A stretch of 64,000 nucleotides of DNA. Source: Ophiura sarsii. Its lineage: Eukaryota; Echinodermata; Ophiuroidea; Amphilepidida; Ophiuridae. Position numbers and translations under genes: made by a program. The stretch lies in the NCBI GenBank assembly GCA_035610835.1, contig CM069452.1:12123753-12187752 (forward strand), written 5' to 3'. Every line of letters begins with the position of its first letter. Positions within the stretch are counted from its first letter, which is position 1. The notes below the pieces were generated by a model. It was not told the origin of the DNA and searched no databases. It saw nothing but the letters and a program-made list of their open reading frames with translations. This document shows, piece after piece, positions 12,589 to 23,358 of the stretch.

Positions 12589-12850
12589 TCATCATCATTA
12601 ACCTAATCTCACTGCACCACAGAAAACCACCAGTCCAGCATTGGCTATTAAATGGTATGGAAAATTTAAATTTGGCTAGCCAAGCTGGTGCACTTGCTTG
12701 CCACATGGGTGACCAGGGTTCGATCCCTTGGCTAGCGAGCAGATATAATTTCTCACCTTTCTTGATCCCCTTTGCTGTGTAAATCATTCTGTCCTCCCAC
12801 TCCATATCGATGTCCAAGGGGTTAGCTCTTAAAACTTGCCAATTAACCAA
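12589..12850 (+). mobile_element. tRNA-derived SINE-like element
   Basis: On the + strand TAGCCAAGCTGG (12677-12688) fits the RNA polymerase III A box and GGTTCGATCCC (12717-12727) fits the B box. The 28-bp spacing is typical of a tRNA head. On the opposite strand the element's other end reads GGTTAATGATGATGATC at about 12588-12604, which looks like a microsatellite 3' tail. Boxes and tail therefore disagree on orientation, and the strand given follows the promoter boxes. A 106-codon frame on the minus strand is incidental. The cloverleaf is degenerate, so it is not a tRNA gene. Confidence 0.6.
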
Positions 12851-13045
12851 TTAGATCTAATTAAACTTAATTAATCACATTTCATGTCAAAAGTAAAATC
12901 TCAATACCCATGGTTTAAGGGGTTTACTTGGATTATGTGAACCTCTGTATGTTCTGCAAACATGACAATGAAGACATGAATGTCAAGTGAATTAGTTTGA
13001 GGAACTGAGTGGGCGTTTGCTTCGCTGTACGGTCAGTGTTGGTAA

Positions 13046-13371
13046 TGCACATTAATCAATTGCAACCCACAACCGGGACATGGCGGGACCATGCGGGGGA
13101 CTGTAGCGGGTTTGACAAAAGTGTTTGCCCGGCTATGCGGGGGCATGTACCGGGGATGTAGAAAGTGTGCCCTCGCTAGCCAGGACGTAGCGGGGACGTA
13201 CATCACTGACAAAAAATGAGCTGGGGAATGGTTGGGGCATACACTTAACACTGCAGGGGACCGTACCGTACACGATTGTACCAGAGATGTCACATTGGCA
13301 ATTTGTATGTCCCGGCCCAAATTCACGCTAGTCATGGGTCCCCGGTGATGGGGTTGCAATTGATAAGTGCA
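13046..13371. mobile_element. Harbinger-type MITE, copy 1 (326 bp)
   Basis: Ends TGCACATTAATCAATTGCAA and TTGCAATTGATAAGTGCA are inverted repeats. A TAA triplet flanks both sides (13043-13045 and 13372-13374). The 3-bp TAA/TTA duplication is characteristic of PIF/Harbinger. The interior is unusually GC-rich (CCGGGACATGGCGGG, CGGGGACGTA). It is the same family as 46680-47561. The minus-strand frame 13033-13383 is a by-product. Confidence 0.8.
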
Positions 13372-13374
13372 TAA

Positions 13375-14147
13375 TGATTTCAAGTTAAAAGTGGTAAATT
13401 GCCCTTGCTTGGAAAGGCACAGAGTGGGTCACAATCTATTTCCTTTCTTATCTTAGCCATGCATGACCAGTGTTTTTTTCTAGTAATTTATCAAAGACAT
13501 CTTTTCATATTCAACTCTCAATTGCAAGCTTAGCCGGCTTTGGTGAGGTACATTTTACAACATTCTCCCAAGATCCAGGTTTAGGTGATAGATTAGGTTC
13601 TTGATAAATCAGGCTTGATAGATCAGGCTTGATACATTGAGCTGCATAATTATGATCTTACACTGTAGGGATGCATTGTGTACTTTTACAAATGGTTCTC
13701 TCCTATGTCATGTCAATATATAATGTAGTGCTTTCCATCACATTTGCGTCATGTCTAGGTGGGATACAAGGGATGTCACCATTGGATTCAGGTGATTTAG
13801 TCATTGATTATTTTTAAAATAGTGTTTTGAAGATTCTCTACAAAATATTTAGCTCTTTCAAAAATTCAAGTCAATAGTACCTATCTACGGAAGTACCGCT
13901 CACGTTAAAAGAAATCTTGGAAATCTATTTCTGGAATTTAGCTCAATTTGTCAGGAAAGAGGAAAGGAAGTGTGGAAGTGTGACTTAGGATATTTGACAC
14001 AAAGATATGTTTACGTTAGTAGTAAGTGATCTGTATCTGTAGTAAACAACATCGCTAACGTACAAATATCAAATGGTAGGTAAATAAGACCACATCCTGC
14101 TATTTCACAGGATGCATTTAGGCTAAAAATGTTTCCTTCAACAAGGC
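13375..14147. other. Non-coding, short tandem word only
   Basis: ATCAGGCTTGAT occurs twice in tandem near 13608-13635. No gene, exon or RNA is recognised. Confidence 0.5.
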
Positions 14148-14239
14148 TATATATGCAGCAATGGAAATACCCACCTGACTGTCTACTCAGGGTTGTCTAC
14201 CCTTAACTTTTGCAAAGGAAAATATATTTGTTGAAAAAG

Positions 14240-14310
14240 TGGTCCTAGTGGTAATTGAACCATGGACCTCTGCATTGCAAAGCATGTTTCTCAACCACTA
14301 GACTAGCGAG
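14240..14310 (-). repeat. Degenerate tRNA-like sequence inside a MITE
   Basis: Read on the minus strand, the 71-nt segment has an A-box-like TAGTCTAGTGG followed by a B-box-like GGTTCAATTAC, with TGC at the expected anticodon place. The acceptor and T stems do not pair, so it is not a functional tRNA gene. It is best read as a tRNA-derived SINE head or tRNA pseudogene caught in the transposon. Confidence 0.5.
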
Positions 14311-14462
14311 GGGTGATCTGGACAGGACATGAATTCAATCCCTCTTTAACATTATGGAATAAAGCAATACTAAACTAATATTATGATCAGCACAAACAAT
14401 ATGAATATAGAGCTGCTAGTGCTATACACATGATCGTATAGATGGTGTGACCGGTGACGTAG

Positions 14463-14756
14463 TGCCCGGCGGTTTGCGTGCGCACCTACAGGGAACGGTG
14501 CTTTAATTCACACTTGATTGATCATTACTTACCATGCTTACGGTGTAATAGTGCAGTAGTCATGGTATGCATCCCTAAGCACAATGAGAGACCAGGTACT
14601 AAATCTGGTTGCCCGGCGGTTTGCGTGCGCACCATAAGGGCATGTGCTTTTAAAATTGGCGCTCAGTGAATGTGTGTTTTGCTTTCACATAGTAATGTAT
14701 GCAGTAGTCATGGACTAGTACCTCTAGCATGTCTTTAGACCAGGCGCTAATCAATT
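14463..14756 (+). repeat. Direct repeat with GCCCGGCGGTTTGCGTGCGC at each unit start
   Basis: GCCCGGCGGTTTGCGTGCGC begins at 14464 and again at about 14611. Both units continue into GTGCTTT, later GCAGTAGTCATGG, and finally an AGACCAGG word, so the interior of the host MITE appears to be a diverged ~148-bp duplication. Confidence 0.7.
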
Positions 14757-15051
14757 TGTAAACACTACTGATGTAAACAACGGTCACCTCATCTATACCC
14801 AGGGTGGGTAGATAGTCATGTAGTTATTTCCATTACTGCATTATATATTTAACGTTAATGCAAATGTATTAAGTGTTTTTTTTGGGTTTTTTTTTGTCTC
14901 CTGCTGATCAAGATTAATATTAGAATAAGCCAAACCATGGACTTATCTGATAAGTCCATGGCCAAACAAAGTGAACCCAGGTTCTTCCAATATTTCAAAT
15001 TTAATTTCATAGGCCCAGTACAGGTACCAATCTTTCAAAATTAATTATATG

Positions 15052-15375
15052 CAGGGGTAGAATTTCGTAACCAACAGATTCTCGCGGAAGGATTTTGCGA
15101 GAATCCAGATTCTCGCCAATTTTGAGAATCCATGGATTATTGCGAAATTAATGAAAATAATATCCAGAATAAGGCTATAAGCTTGCACAACTTCCAAATT
15201 CGGCATGTTTGTTGACTAAGGGTCAACTACCAGTCATCTAATGTCCTGTTTTGGACTTACAAAAAAAGAAAAGTAATTTTTTTTTTTTTTTTTTTTTTTG
15301 GGAATCCAACTGGATTCGCGCGGTAGTGATTCGACGCGAATCGATTCGCGGATTCGCGGCGAAATTCTACCCCTG
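15052..15375. mobile_element. DNA transposon remnant with CAGGGGTAGAATTTCG termini (324 bp)
   Basis: Perfect 16-bp inverted ends CAGGGGTAGAATTTCG / CGAAATTCTACCCCTG have an ATATG direct repeat on both sides (15047-15051 and 15376-15380). The CAGGG terminus is hAT-like, but the visible duplication is only 5 bp. The interior repeats GATTCTCGC and GATTCGCG words and includes a 24-base T tract. Non-coding. Confidence 0.75.
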
Positions 15376-15562
15376 ATATGCACAGTTTTTAAATCATGAG
15401 TTAAAAATGTCCACAAGATGAAAGCAAACTCAGATTGTTTGATCGTTAAAAAGGTCACAGACTCCTTCGTAAAGAGTAGGGGATCATCCCGGGTCTGTAT
15501 CTGTATCTGGTCTGTATCTGTACACACGGTGTTCACAGTGCATCGCTTAATTTTTATACAGC

Positions 15563-15910
15563 CAGTGGCGTAGCCAGAAGGGGGCGATCGCCCCCCCCCC
15601 CCCCAATATTGACGTCGTGTCGGTTGAGATTGGCACTGTCGGTTCATTTGACCAGAAGAATCATGGAATTATGATGGTCAAAAGTACACATGAACATTTT
15701 TCGTGCGCTACGCGCGCATAACAGTCACCTAAATGCAATATTCGTTGATACAAGCTTGTTTAGAGCAAAAATGTACCTCAATTGTGCCACAAATAGGTGT
15801 AAAGTCACAAATTTTCGCACGTTGCGCGCGGGTCTTTACTCAAAACAATCTTGTCGGTTCATTTTCAGTTCTCGCCCCCCCCCAATATGAATAACATGGC
15901 TACGCCACTG
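15563..15910. mobile_element. hAT-type MITE with CAGTGGCGTAGCCA termini (348 bp)
   Basis: Perfect 14-bp inverted ends CAGTGGCGTAGCCA / TGGCTACGCCACTG are flanked by an exact 8-bp direct repeat TATACAGC at 15555-15562 and 15911-15918. The interior has C-runs near both ends and no conserved frame. A related left end (CAGTGGTGTAGCTAGG) is seen at 49073. Confidence 0.9.
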
Positions 15911-16457
15911 TATACAGCTGATTTCGCTTGGCTCCTGTGTACCATCTAATCACCATGGAGGCATGATCTATATGAAATGGCGCCCTATAAATGCCTTATA
16001 CTATAAGTTATAGATCTATCTATGGTATAGTAACAGTTAACAGTTGTGTATACATTAGCATTTAATTGTTACCCTTGGCTGATCTCATTACATCTCATAA
16101 TAATAGGATCATTTGATATTGATTTTAACTCAAGTAAATAGTGGATTGAAGTGGATGATCTGAATTAAAACTTGGATTGCAGATTAGTGAATAGTGAGTG
16201 CCCTGAAAGGATTACAAAGTGTATGCTCAGACTGGAATTATCTCCATTTGTATGTGTCGCATTGTGTTTGCATTTGAATTAAAGCAAAGAGATGATTTCT
16301 TTGCCTATTTGCAATATTACCCTTCTTGATCAATGCTTATTGTATTATATTCTACCAATTTGTTTGTTACATAATGAAGATTGCAATTGTCAAAATTGGA
16401 AGAGAGAGTGACCCAAATGCCCATTTTCCGATTCCAGAACTTACAACTGTTTTGTGT

Positions 16458-17975
16458 TAGGCCAAGTAAAAAAATAAAAATGTTTCTCGTCCAGGTTTTT
16501 CAAAAAAGGGAGGATGAGGGGCTTTTTATTTATTATTTATTATTTTTCAAAATGGCCGCCGTTTGAGATTTCTGGCAATCTATAGTGTTTTCCCTATTAA
16601 ATGAAATGACAATTGAGAAAGAGACAATTGTTAGACAAACAAGAACTTAACATATTTACATTGTTTTAATAGTGTTAGCACCATGTTAATACATACATTG
16701 TTTTAATAGTGTTTAGCACCATGTTTTACACTTCTGAGCAGTGTTCGAATTAAGGGGAAAAATCAGGTTATCCGGCGGATAACCATGATATAAAATCAGG
16801 TTATCCGCCAACATTTTTGGTTTTATATCCGCCAAAGTCAAGATTTCTCGGGAATTTCAGAGGTATACGAAACGAAAAGGCACATTTAATCTTATACCAC
16901 ACGACACATTCTAAAAATATATAAATTCAGTAAAATAACATTTAATATGGGAAGAGAAGTGTTGCTTGTATCTTCTTGGGAAGAGAAGTGTTGCTTGTAA
17001 CTTCTTAACGAAGCATCGTACGAAGAAACTACACGGTCCATATGGTAGTACTCTTTAAAATACAGCCTTCCTATAAAAACTGGACAGAGTTCCGACGTCC
17101 GATAGCCCCAAGGTTAGGGGGCTATCGGTAGAGGTTAAGTCTACATATACATAGCAAATTATTTAACATTTGAAAAATACCTAAATTTAGTATATTTTCA
17201 TTTAATATGGGAAGAGAAGTGTTGCATGTTACATGATATAACAATAAAATAATGATTACAATATATTTGCAAATTGAAGTCAGACATATTATTTTTGTGG
17301 TTCTTATACATGTGATGTGGTAATGCAAAATGGTAAATCTGTGTATTAAAGATATTAAAATGCATTCAAAACATATGTGTTATTATTTCCATCATACATA
17401 CATGAAACATCTTTTTTTACCAGATCACATGCATAAGAAATAAAGTTATAATTTGTTTGACTTCAATTTAAAAATTAATTTAAACAAAATTGAAATAATT
17501 TATTCAAACATAAATCTTTTTAATGCTGCATCATGTTACAGGCAACACTTCTATTGCCATAACAAGCAAAATGTACATGTATACATGTAATTTACTAAAT
17601 TTAGTTAGATGTTGTTACAATAAAACAATAATGGTATTTTTTACACTGAAAACGGTTCTCAAAAGTCATACTTTTAATCAGAATATTATGAAATACCAAT
17701 GTACTTATAAGGTAGGATCTTAAGTTATAAATTACCATAGCTATGGTGTGGGTCATGGGGTATTAAGTGAATTATTTCGGGTCAAATCTAGGTCATCTAA
17801 GGTCATGTTTTATATACATTTGGACTTCTAAAAAAAAAATTGTAAAAAACAAAAACAAAAAAAATCTTTTTTTTTTTCTTCTTTTTTGAATAATAAATAA
17901 TAGATAAAAGGAGGCGGCCCCAAAAAAGGAAGCGGGCGGGGACGAGAAACATATGGTTTTTTTTATTTGGCCTTA
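16458..17975. mobile_element. Larger relative of the aggcc-polyA family (~1.5 kb)
   Basis: The left end TAGGCCAAGTAAAAAAATAA, continuing to ATGTTTCTCGTCC, is mirrored at about 17935-17975 (GGACGAGAAACATATGG to ATTTGGCCTTA). The interior contains an inverted pair around GAGAAGTGTTGC (17210-17240 and 17525-17557), a duplicated GGGAAGAGAAGTGTTGCTTG (16950-17000) and a small hairpin at 17100-17127. No transposase frame is seen. Confidence 0.6.
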
Positions 17976-19395
17976 GATCAGTAAACTGTCACTGGTTAGA
18001 TCCAGCTGATGGCATTAGTACATAAACATTACATAACTTCACAGTTTGTCCATCTATTGTTATCCATTTCCAACTAAGTTGGACCAAGGAGTTATTATTT
18101 CCTCGGTTGGACGGATTCTAGGTTATTATTAAAGATACAATACAATATTATTCAAATTTTGAAAGAAATGAATCAAAATACTGTTATGGAATAGTTGTGG
18201 ATGAATGCTTGATATTGCTTTTGTGTTTCAGTTGTGTACTGATGTCATCGAAATGACCTCATTTTTTGTGGGATCTCAAGCAAACAGGATTATTGAACTT
18301 TGCATACACAACCATCCATTCTATCTTTTGTAAGAAATAAAACCAAAGTCCTAATCCCCACTGATGTCTGCTATACCTAACCTCAAGAGGTCATACAATT
18401 TCTACACAAGGGAAAATACCGCAACAAATGAGTAATGCTAGGTAATTTGTTTGCCAATTGACCATACTGTGTACACCCGTTGTGTACATGTCTATGGCCA
18501 GCTGCTGATAGGTATTTGGGGAATCCCTTTTTATACCAATGTAAATCACAACTATAGATAGATCTGAGTTGTTGATATTATTTATGTATTTTAACTCACT
18601 GTGACATATGATAAGTGCAGGGATGGATAACCATGATAGAATACACCTCTCCGCTGTGTTGTGCATCATTTATTAAATTTATAAAATGACTAAATATGAG
18701 TAAGGAATCTCCTTGGAAGTGCTTATCATTTTTTATATTTTTTATATGAATTTGTAAGGATTTAAATCCCTTCATTTTTCTCTCATACAGATAAAACTTA
18801 AGTTTTAGGAAAGCTGAAGCCAAATTAAGCAAATTTGGCGACAAATCGTAAAATATATTTTTGTTTATAATAATCTTAAACATAACTAAATGTGAGCGAA
18901 AATATCTAAATATTTATCACTGGTTTTATTTAGACATAAAGGTATTATTGAACAAATAATCAAAATCTGTTGATAATTAATTGGCATGATTTAAACTATA
19001 TTTTGAGGGAATCAAATTTTGCTCTGGTTTTAAAAATGCAACCCACTTAATCTAAATACTTTTTTTTCAAGGCATATAATTATGAGAAACATAATTCACA
19101 GAATCAGGAATCTCATATTCTATTTCTGTAAAAGTTTGCTCTTTTATTTTTTTAAAAGGCAGAACATTATGTTAAATTGTTGGAACAGAACATTTCATCT
19201 TTCCAACTATCAAGATATTGTTCTGTGTAAATGTTATCAAAACAATATATAGAGTGAGTGACCCAATTTGCAATACTGCTTATTTTGGGTTATGAGTCAA
19301 TCAATATCAATCCTATTTTGATAATCTGCTCTATAGGGCAAGTTATCCAATTCCCTATGCATCAATGAGTGAGCCTCCAATTAGAGCACCAGTCA
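17976..19395. other. Non-coding, nothing recognised
   Basis: AT-rich sequence. Minus-strand frames at 18391-18669 and 18596-18883 have no recognisable motif. Confidence 0.5.
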
Positions 19396-19398
19396 TTG

Positions 19399-20190
19399 AG
19401 CGTGTTTCTATTGAGGCACTGACAAGTTAACGCTATTTGAAAATGCAAGTATTTACTGTTAAATATTTTTATCACCTCCATTTCTATTCACGAAAACTTA
19501 CCGGTAAGTGATACCGGTTCGTTTACCTGCCCGTCCATACCGTGCATACACAAACTCTGGTCTGCCCGTCCATACCGTGCATACACAAACTCTGGTCTGC
19601 CCGTCCATACCGTGCATACACAAACTCTGGTGCATCACAGATGGTGTTCATACACCCCTAGTCAAGCACCAACCCATGTGAGGACCCGTATTAAAACACG
19701 TTTAAAAAAGTATAGAAGTTACAGTCAATCTGAGGATTCTTTTTTTTTTTACCATACATGTAGGGACATTTGTATGGTATGAATGACGTCTAATGGAGGA
19801 CATGACCATACACCCTTAGGGGGGTGAGGACCCTACTCATATACGTTTTTATGCATGAAAAAAGAGAGGACTTCAAAAAAGGTTCTCACATTTTGTTTTG
19901 TCCTCACATTGCCGGCTGGTAGGGACAAAGGTCCTCGGATTGGCGGGTTCAACATTACACCTGCGCATTGTACAATGTTGGAAGGTTACATTATTGATAA
20001 AAAGCTCTGTTTTTTGCGATTAGATTTATCGGGTTGCTGTTTCTACTGGGCAAGTTAGCGGTAATTACCATTTGCAGGTTTTTGGTGTTAGAAAACTTTG
20101 AGTTAATTAACGTTATTTGACTGTTTCTACTAAGCGAAATTGCTTGTTGGTACCATTAATTACTGCTAAGTTTTCCCAGTAGAAACACTC
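19399..20190. mobile_element. Possible foldback element with GTGTTTCTA-TG-G ends
   Basis: GTGTTTCTATTGAGGCA near 19402 is imperfectly mirrored by TTTTCCCAGTAGAAACAC ending near 20187. The right part is itself an inverted repeat (20038-20068 against 20155-20187, sharing TGTTTCTACTGGG). Inside are a 14-bp perfect palindrome ACTTACCGGTAAGT (19496-19509) and a 3 x 35-bp tandem repeat. Boundaries are approximate. Confidence 0.45.
19527..19631 (+). repeat. Perfect tandem repeat, three copies of 35 bp
   Basis: The unit begins CTGCCCGTCCATACCGTGCA and ends AACTCTGGT. It occurs at 19527-19561, 19562-19596 and 19597-19631 without a mismatch, indicating recent expansion. Confidence 0.95.
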
Positions 20191-21459
20191 CCATACAGAA
20201 GCAGTGTTATTCTTAACTGTCACTGGTTATTAGCAAGGAAGTAATTTACTTACCATACATATTTTGCCATCACTTAAATCATGAAAGTAACAGCTTAAAT
20301 ATTGCTCCATTGTTGGTTACTTCATACCCAATTAGCTTTAGAAATAGAAATCGTTCCCAAAATAAACCAGATTTGGTGCTATTTTCAAATCTGTATAAAT
20401 TGTACAATGCCTTGGCAAATATTACTTTGGTAACATGGTTTAAAAAAGAAATCAATGTTGATCATTATTTTCTTTCAACTCAGTCTCAGTTCAGAACAGT
20501 CTATAAACCCATTCACAATATTGCTATAGTAAACAACTGGTTTTCATTTGGTTGTTTCATATAGGCAATGAGAAGTAATAAATATTCTAAAATACTGCCT
20601 TAAATCTTACAGTTGACCCTTATTTTTTTGTTGCACAGTGGATTTGGAAGGCGGATGTGTAGCTAAAATACATCATCTACTTTCAAGACATTATTTTTAG
20701 CATGGAGGCCTATCTCATTAGGTACAATAACAGATTATCACAATTAAGAATACCATTTTTGTATTTTCAGAGAACCAACTGTACAAATCCTAGTAAATTA
20801 TAAATATCGTGAAAAGTACCATCTATTCCATGAGTGAGTCATGTATTGACTCTGTGGACCTTGAATCTCTTCCTTTGTACCGTTGCAGATACAAGTTTTG
20901 TCACTTAATGCGTTTAACAGAGGCCCTCGATCGCTGTATAATACACACCAAACATGGACTAATGTTTTTAAGTGCTACCAGAAGACTGAACTTAAACCTT
21001 TGTTGAAATGATACTAGTTCTTTGTGTTAATGTAAAACTTGTTTTGTGTTTTCGTTTGTGTGTATCCAAAGACTTTACACAGATGCCTTGGTGTATCCTA
21101 GGTCTTCAGTGTGATTGAGTGATATGGATGAATTCTTCTATGTGTTTTGGCCTATCTATGTTGGTAAACCTTGACCTTACGATTATGGGTCTGGTTTCGG
21201 CCAGCTGGTACTTACACATGTACTACATGTACTAGTGGTATAATAATTGTATGGACAATACAAACAGGATGTGCATGTTTAAGGAATCAGTTCCTTACTG
21301 CAGTCAACAATCAGCCATGAAATAAAATAAAATTGATGTGATTTATTTTCTGCAATATTTTTGTTCATGATGACACAATGATCTATTACTAGTACTATGG
21401 TAACACTTACTGTTTAACCTACTGTAAGTGTTACCATGAATCAGAGGGACCTTTTAAAC
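20191..21459. other. Non-coding with one 14-bp-arm hairpin
   Basis: A perfect hairpin ATGGTAACACTTAC / GTAAGTGTTACCAT lies at 21397-21410 and 21424-21437 with a 13-nt loop. No exon is recognised; open frames at 20310-20564 and 20809-21006 lack protein-like features. Confidence 0.5.
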
Positions 21460-21922
21460 TAGGCCTTCTCAACTAATTTTTATGAAGCACCATTTTCCAA
21501 ATATAGTAATCAAGAAGTGCCACTGACGTGATGTTTCGAGCGAAAAGAGCGGAGCGAGTGGAGCCACTAACAGGTGGGGTCCAGGGACCAGCCTTAGGGC
21601 CCCTGGTGGGAGTCCAGGGGGGGGGGGGGGGGGGGGGGGGAAGCCCCCTGGAAGCTCATGGGCTCAGATTTCCTCATTTTTACACTTTTTTGTACAAGAT
21701 TTGTTTGATGAAAAAGTAATAATTTAAGACGTATGTCTAATTTCCTACCCTAACTGTCTGCTCTTTGTGACTTTATACGAATACAAAAACTTTGACTCTC
21801 TTTTCTTTTTCTTTGTTCTTCTTTCTTTTCTTTTCAATTTTTTCATGGTTGTTAGCTGCGCGCCAATTTGACTGCCTCAAAGCGCCACAAATGGCGCACG
21901 CGCCACCAGTTGAGAACGCCTG
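21460..21922. mobile_element. hAT-type MITE with (C/T)AGGC-TTCTCAACT termini (463 bp)
   Basis: Inverted ends TAGGCCTTCTCAACT / AGTTGAGAACGCCTG are flanked by an exact 8-bp duplication TTTTAAAC at 21452-21459 and 21923-21930. The ends resemble the CAGGGGTTCTCAA termini widespread in hAT elements. A G run of about 22 and a GCGCGCCA...GCGCCACAAATGGCGC block lie inside. The family recurs at 43523-44533. Confidence 0.9.
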
Positions 21923-21930
21923 TTTTAAAC

Positions 21931-22826
21931 CATAAAGCTTCAATATTATTCAACAGGCAGATTGACTGCATAATGAGGATTCCACCACTGTGCAGGCATG
22001 TCAAGCAGGTGCAGATTTCATAGAGGTCAAGTTGAGGAAGGGTTGTCTTATGGCAAAATGTTTTGTTGTTTCCACTGTGTGTCATGATTACACTAGGAGG
22101 CAGGTGTTGATTCCAAAAGAATACTTCTTACACAATAGGGAATAGGAAGTGCCTGTACAATCACTTATCAGCACAATTTTTTTTCAACAAAAAATGACCC
22201 ACCAGCACTAGGGGACAAAGACAATGGCTTAATTTGTTGGAAAGCCATTACTTTCCTTGATTTGTTTTACAAGAAATTGGGATAAATGCATACACTTTCC
22301 TCAGAATATTGAGAAAAAAAGAAGTATTAAACAGAATTGTTATGAATTGTGATAGCCCAACAAATGCATTAAATGTAAGAAGACAAGACAAAACTACACA
22401 ATTTATTCAATTTGATCAATATTGCAGCTAGGCACCAGGTTTTGGGATTTCTCCATTTTAATATCAGTAGCATGTGGTGAAAACATTTGTAGTTTTCATC
22501 AACAATGAGTCACACAATTTTATTGGCGAGGTTTTGAGAGCTACAGGCTTTTATATTGAAAGAATTCTTAATTACAACAATTAGTCAACTGGCAGTATTT
22601 TCAATGTCAGCAATTATGTGCACACTATGTGAACCAGTTCCACCCAGGATAACTATGCCTAGTAGTAGTGCCAAAGGGGTATAGATCGCGAGCGATCTGA
22701 AAAAGGGTACCTGGCTGCTGAAAATTAATAACTCCCATAATACAGTACGGTCGATATCTCAAAAATATAAATAGATATGACACCTTGGAAATCATATTGA
22801 TATATAATGGTATGCCAAAACACTCA
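21931..22826. other. Non-coding, nothing recognised
   Basis: No exon or repeat boundary is recognised, apart from a short GATCGCGAGCGATC inverted word at about 22686-22699. Confidence 0.5.
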
Positions 22827-23062
22827 GGGGGTTGGTGGTCGGGGAGGTAAAAACAAAGATGGCACAAGCTAAAACTATAAATTGGATATCCTACAATCTT
22901 AAACTAGTAGTTATTGCGATTTATTCCGTTGAGCGCCCTCAAACGGAATAAATCGCAATAACTACTAGTTTAAGATTGTAGGATATCCAATTTAGGATGC
23001 GTGTTTTTTTCAGCAAGCTAGATGGTTCGCCGCCAAAAATATGCGATCTCTACCACCATCGC
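22827..23062. repeat. Duplicated hairpin unit, copy 1 (perfect 52-bp arms)
   Basis: The arms at 22879-22930 and 22942-22993 are exact complements over 52 bp, separated by an 11-nt loop GAGCGCCCTCA. They are flanked by GGGGGTTGGTGGTCGGGGAG on the left and AGGATGCGTGTTTT...ACCACCATCGC on the right. The whole 236-bp unit recurs at 23122-23358 with one substitution and one T indel. The perfect pairing indicates a young foldback or a freshly copied MITE. Confidence 0.9.
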
Positions 23063-23121
23063 CTTAATAAATGGCCAGGAATAAAAGGGATATTGATCAC
23101 ACAGTGAAATTGCGTTGGTTC

Positions 23122-23358
23122 GGGGGTTGGTGGTCGGGGAGGTAAAAACAAGGATGGCACAAGCTAAAACTATAAATTGGATATCCTACAATCTTAAACT
23201 AGTAGTTATTGCGATTTATTCCGTTGAGCGCCCTCAAACGGAATAAATCGCAATAACTACTAGTTTAAGATTGTAGGATATCCAATTTAGGATGCGTGTT
23301 TTTTTTCAGCAAGCTAGATGGTTCGCCGCCAAAAATATGCGATCTCTACCACCATCGC
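23122..23358. repeat. Duplicated hairpin unit, copy 2
   Basis: The arms at 23174-23225 and 23237-23288 are exact 52-bp complements around the same 11-nt loop. The copy lies 59 bp after copy 1 and is almost identical to it. The frame 23318-23635 begins in its right flank (MVRRQKYAISTTI); the same codons appear in copy 1, where they run into a different sequence, so no gene is inferred. Confidence 0.9.

Larger units (their letters stand above)
14148..14848. mobile_element. TA-type MITE (~700 bp) carrying a tRNA-like segment
   Basis: The left end TATATATGCAGCAATGGAAA (continuing ~40 bp to GACTGTCTAC) is mirrored at about 14806-14848 (GTAGATAGTCATGTAG to CCATTACTGCATTATATA) with few mismatches. 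TA-rich borders prevent a precise duplication call. The interior contains a degenerate minus-strand tRNA-like sequence (14240-14310) and a 148-bp-spaced direct repeat (14463-14756). Confidence 0.7.

Noticed and set aside
12530..12850. 106-codon minus-strand frame
   Set aside because: It translates a SINE-like repeat; the peptide reflects tRNA-derived boxes and a GAT tail rather than a gene.
13033..13383. 116-codon minus-strand frame
   Set aside because: It coincides with the Harbinger-type MITE 13046-13371 and results from its GC-rich interior.
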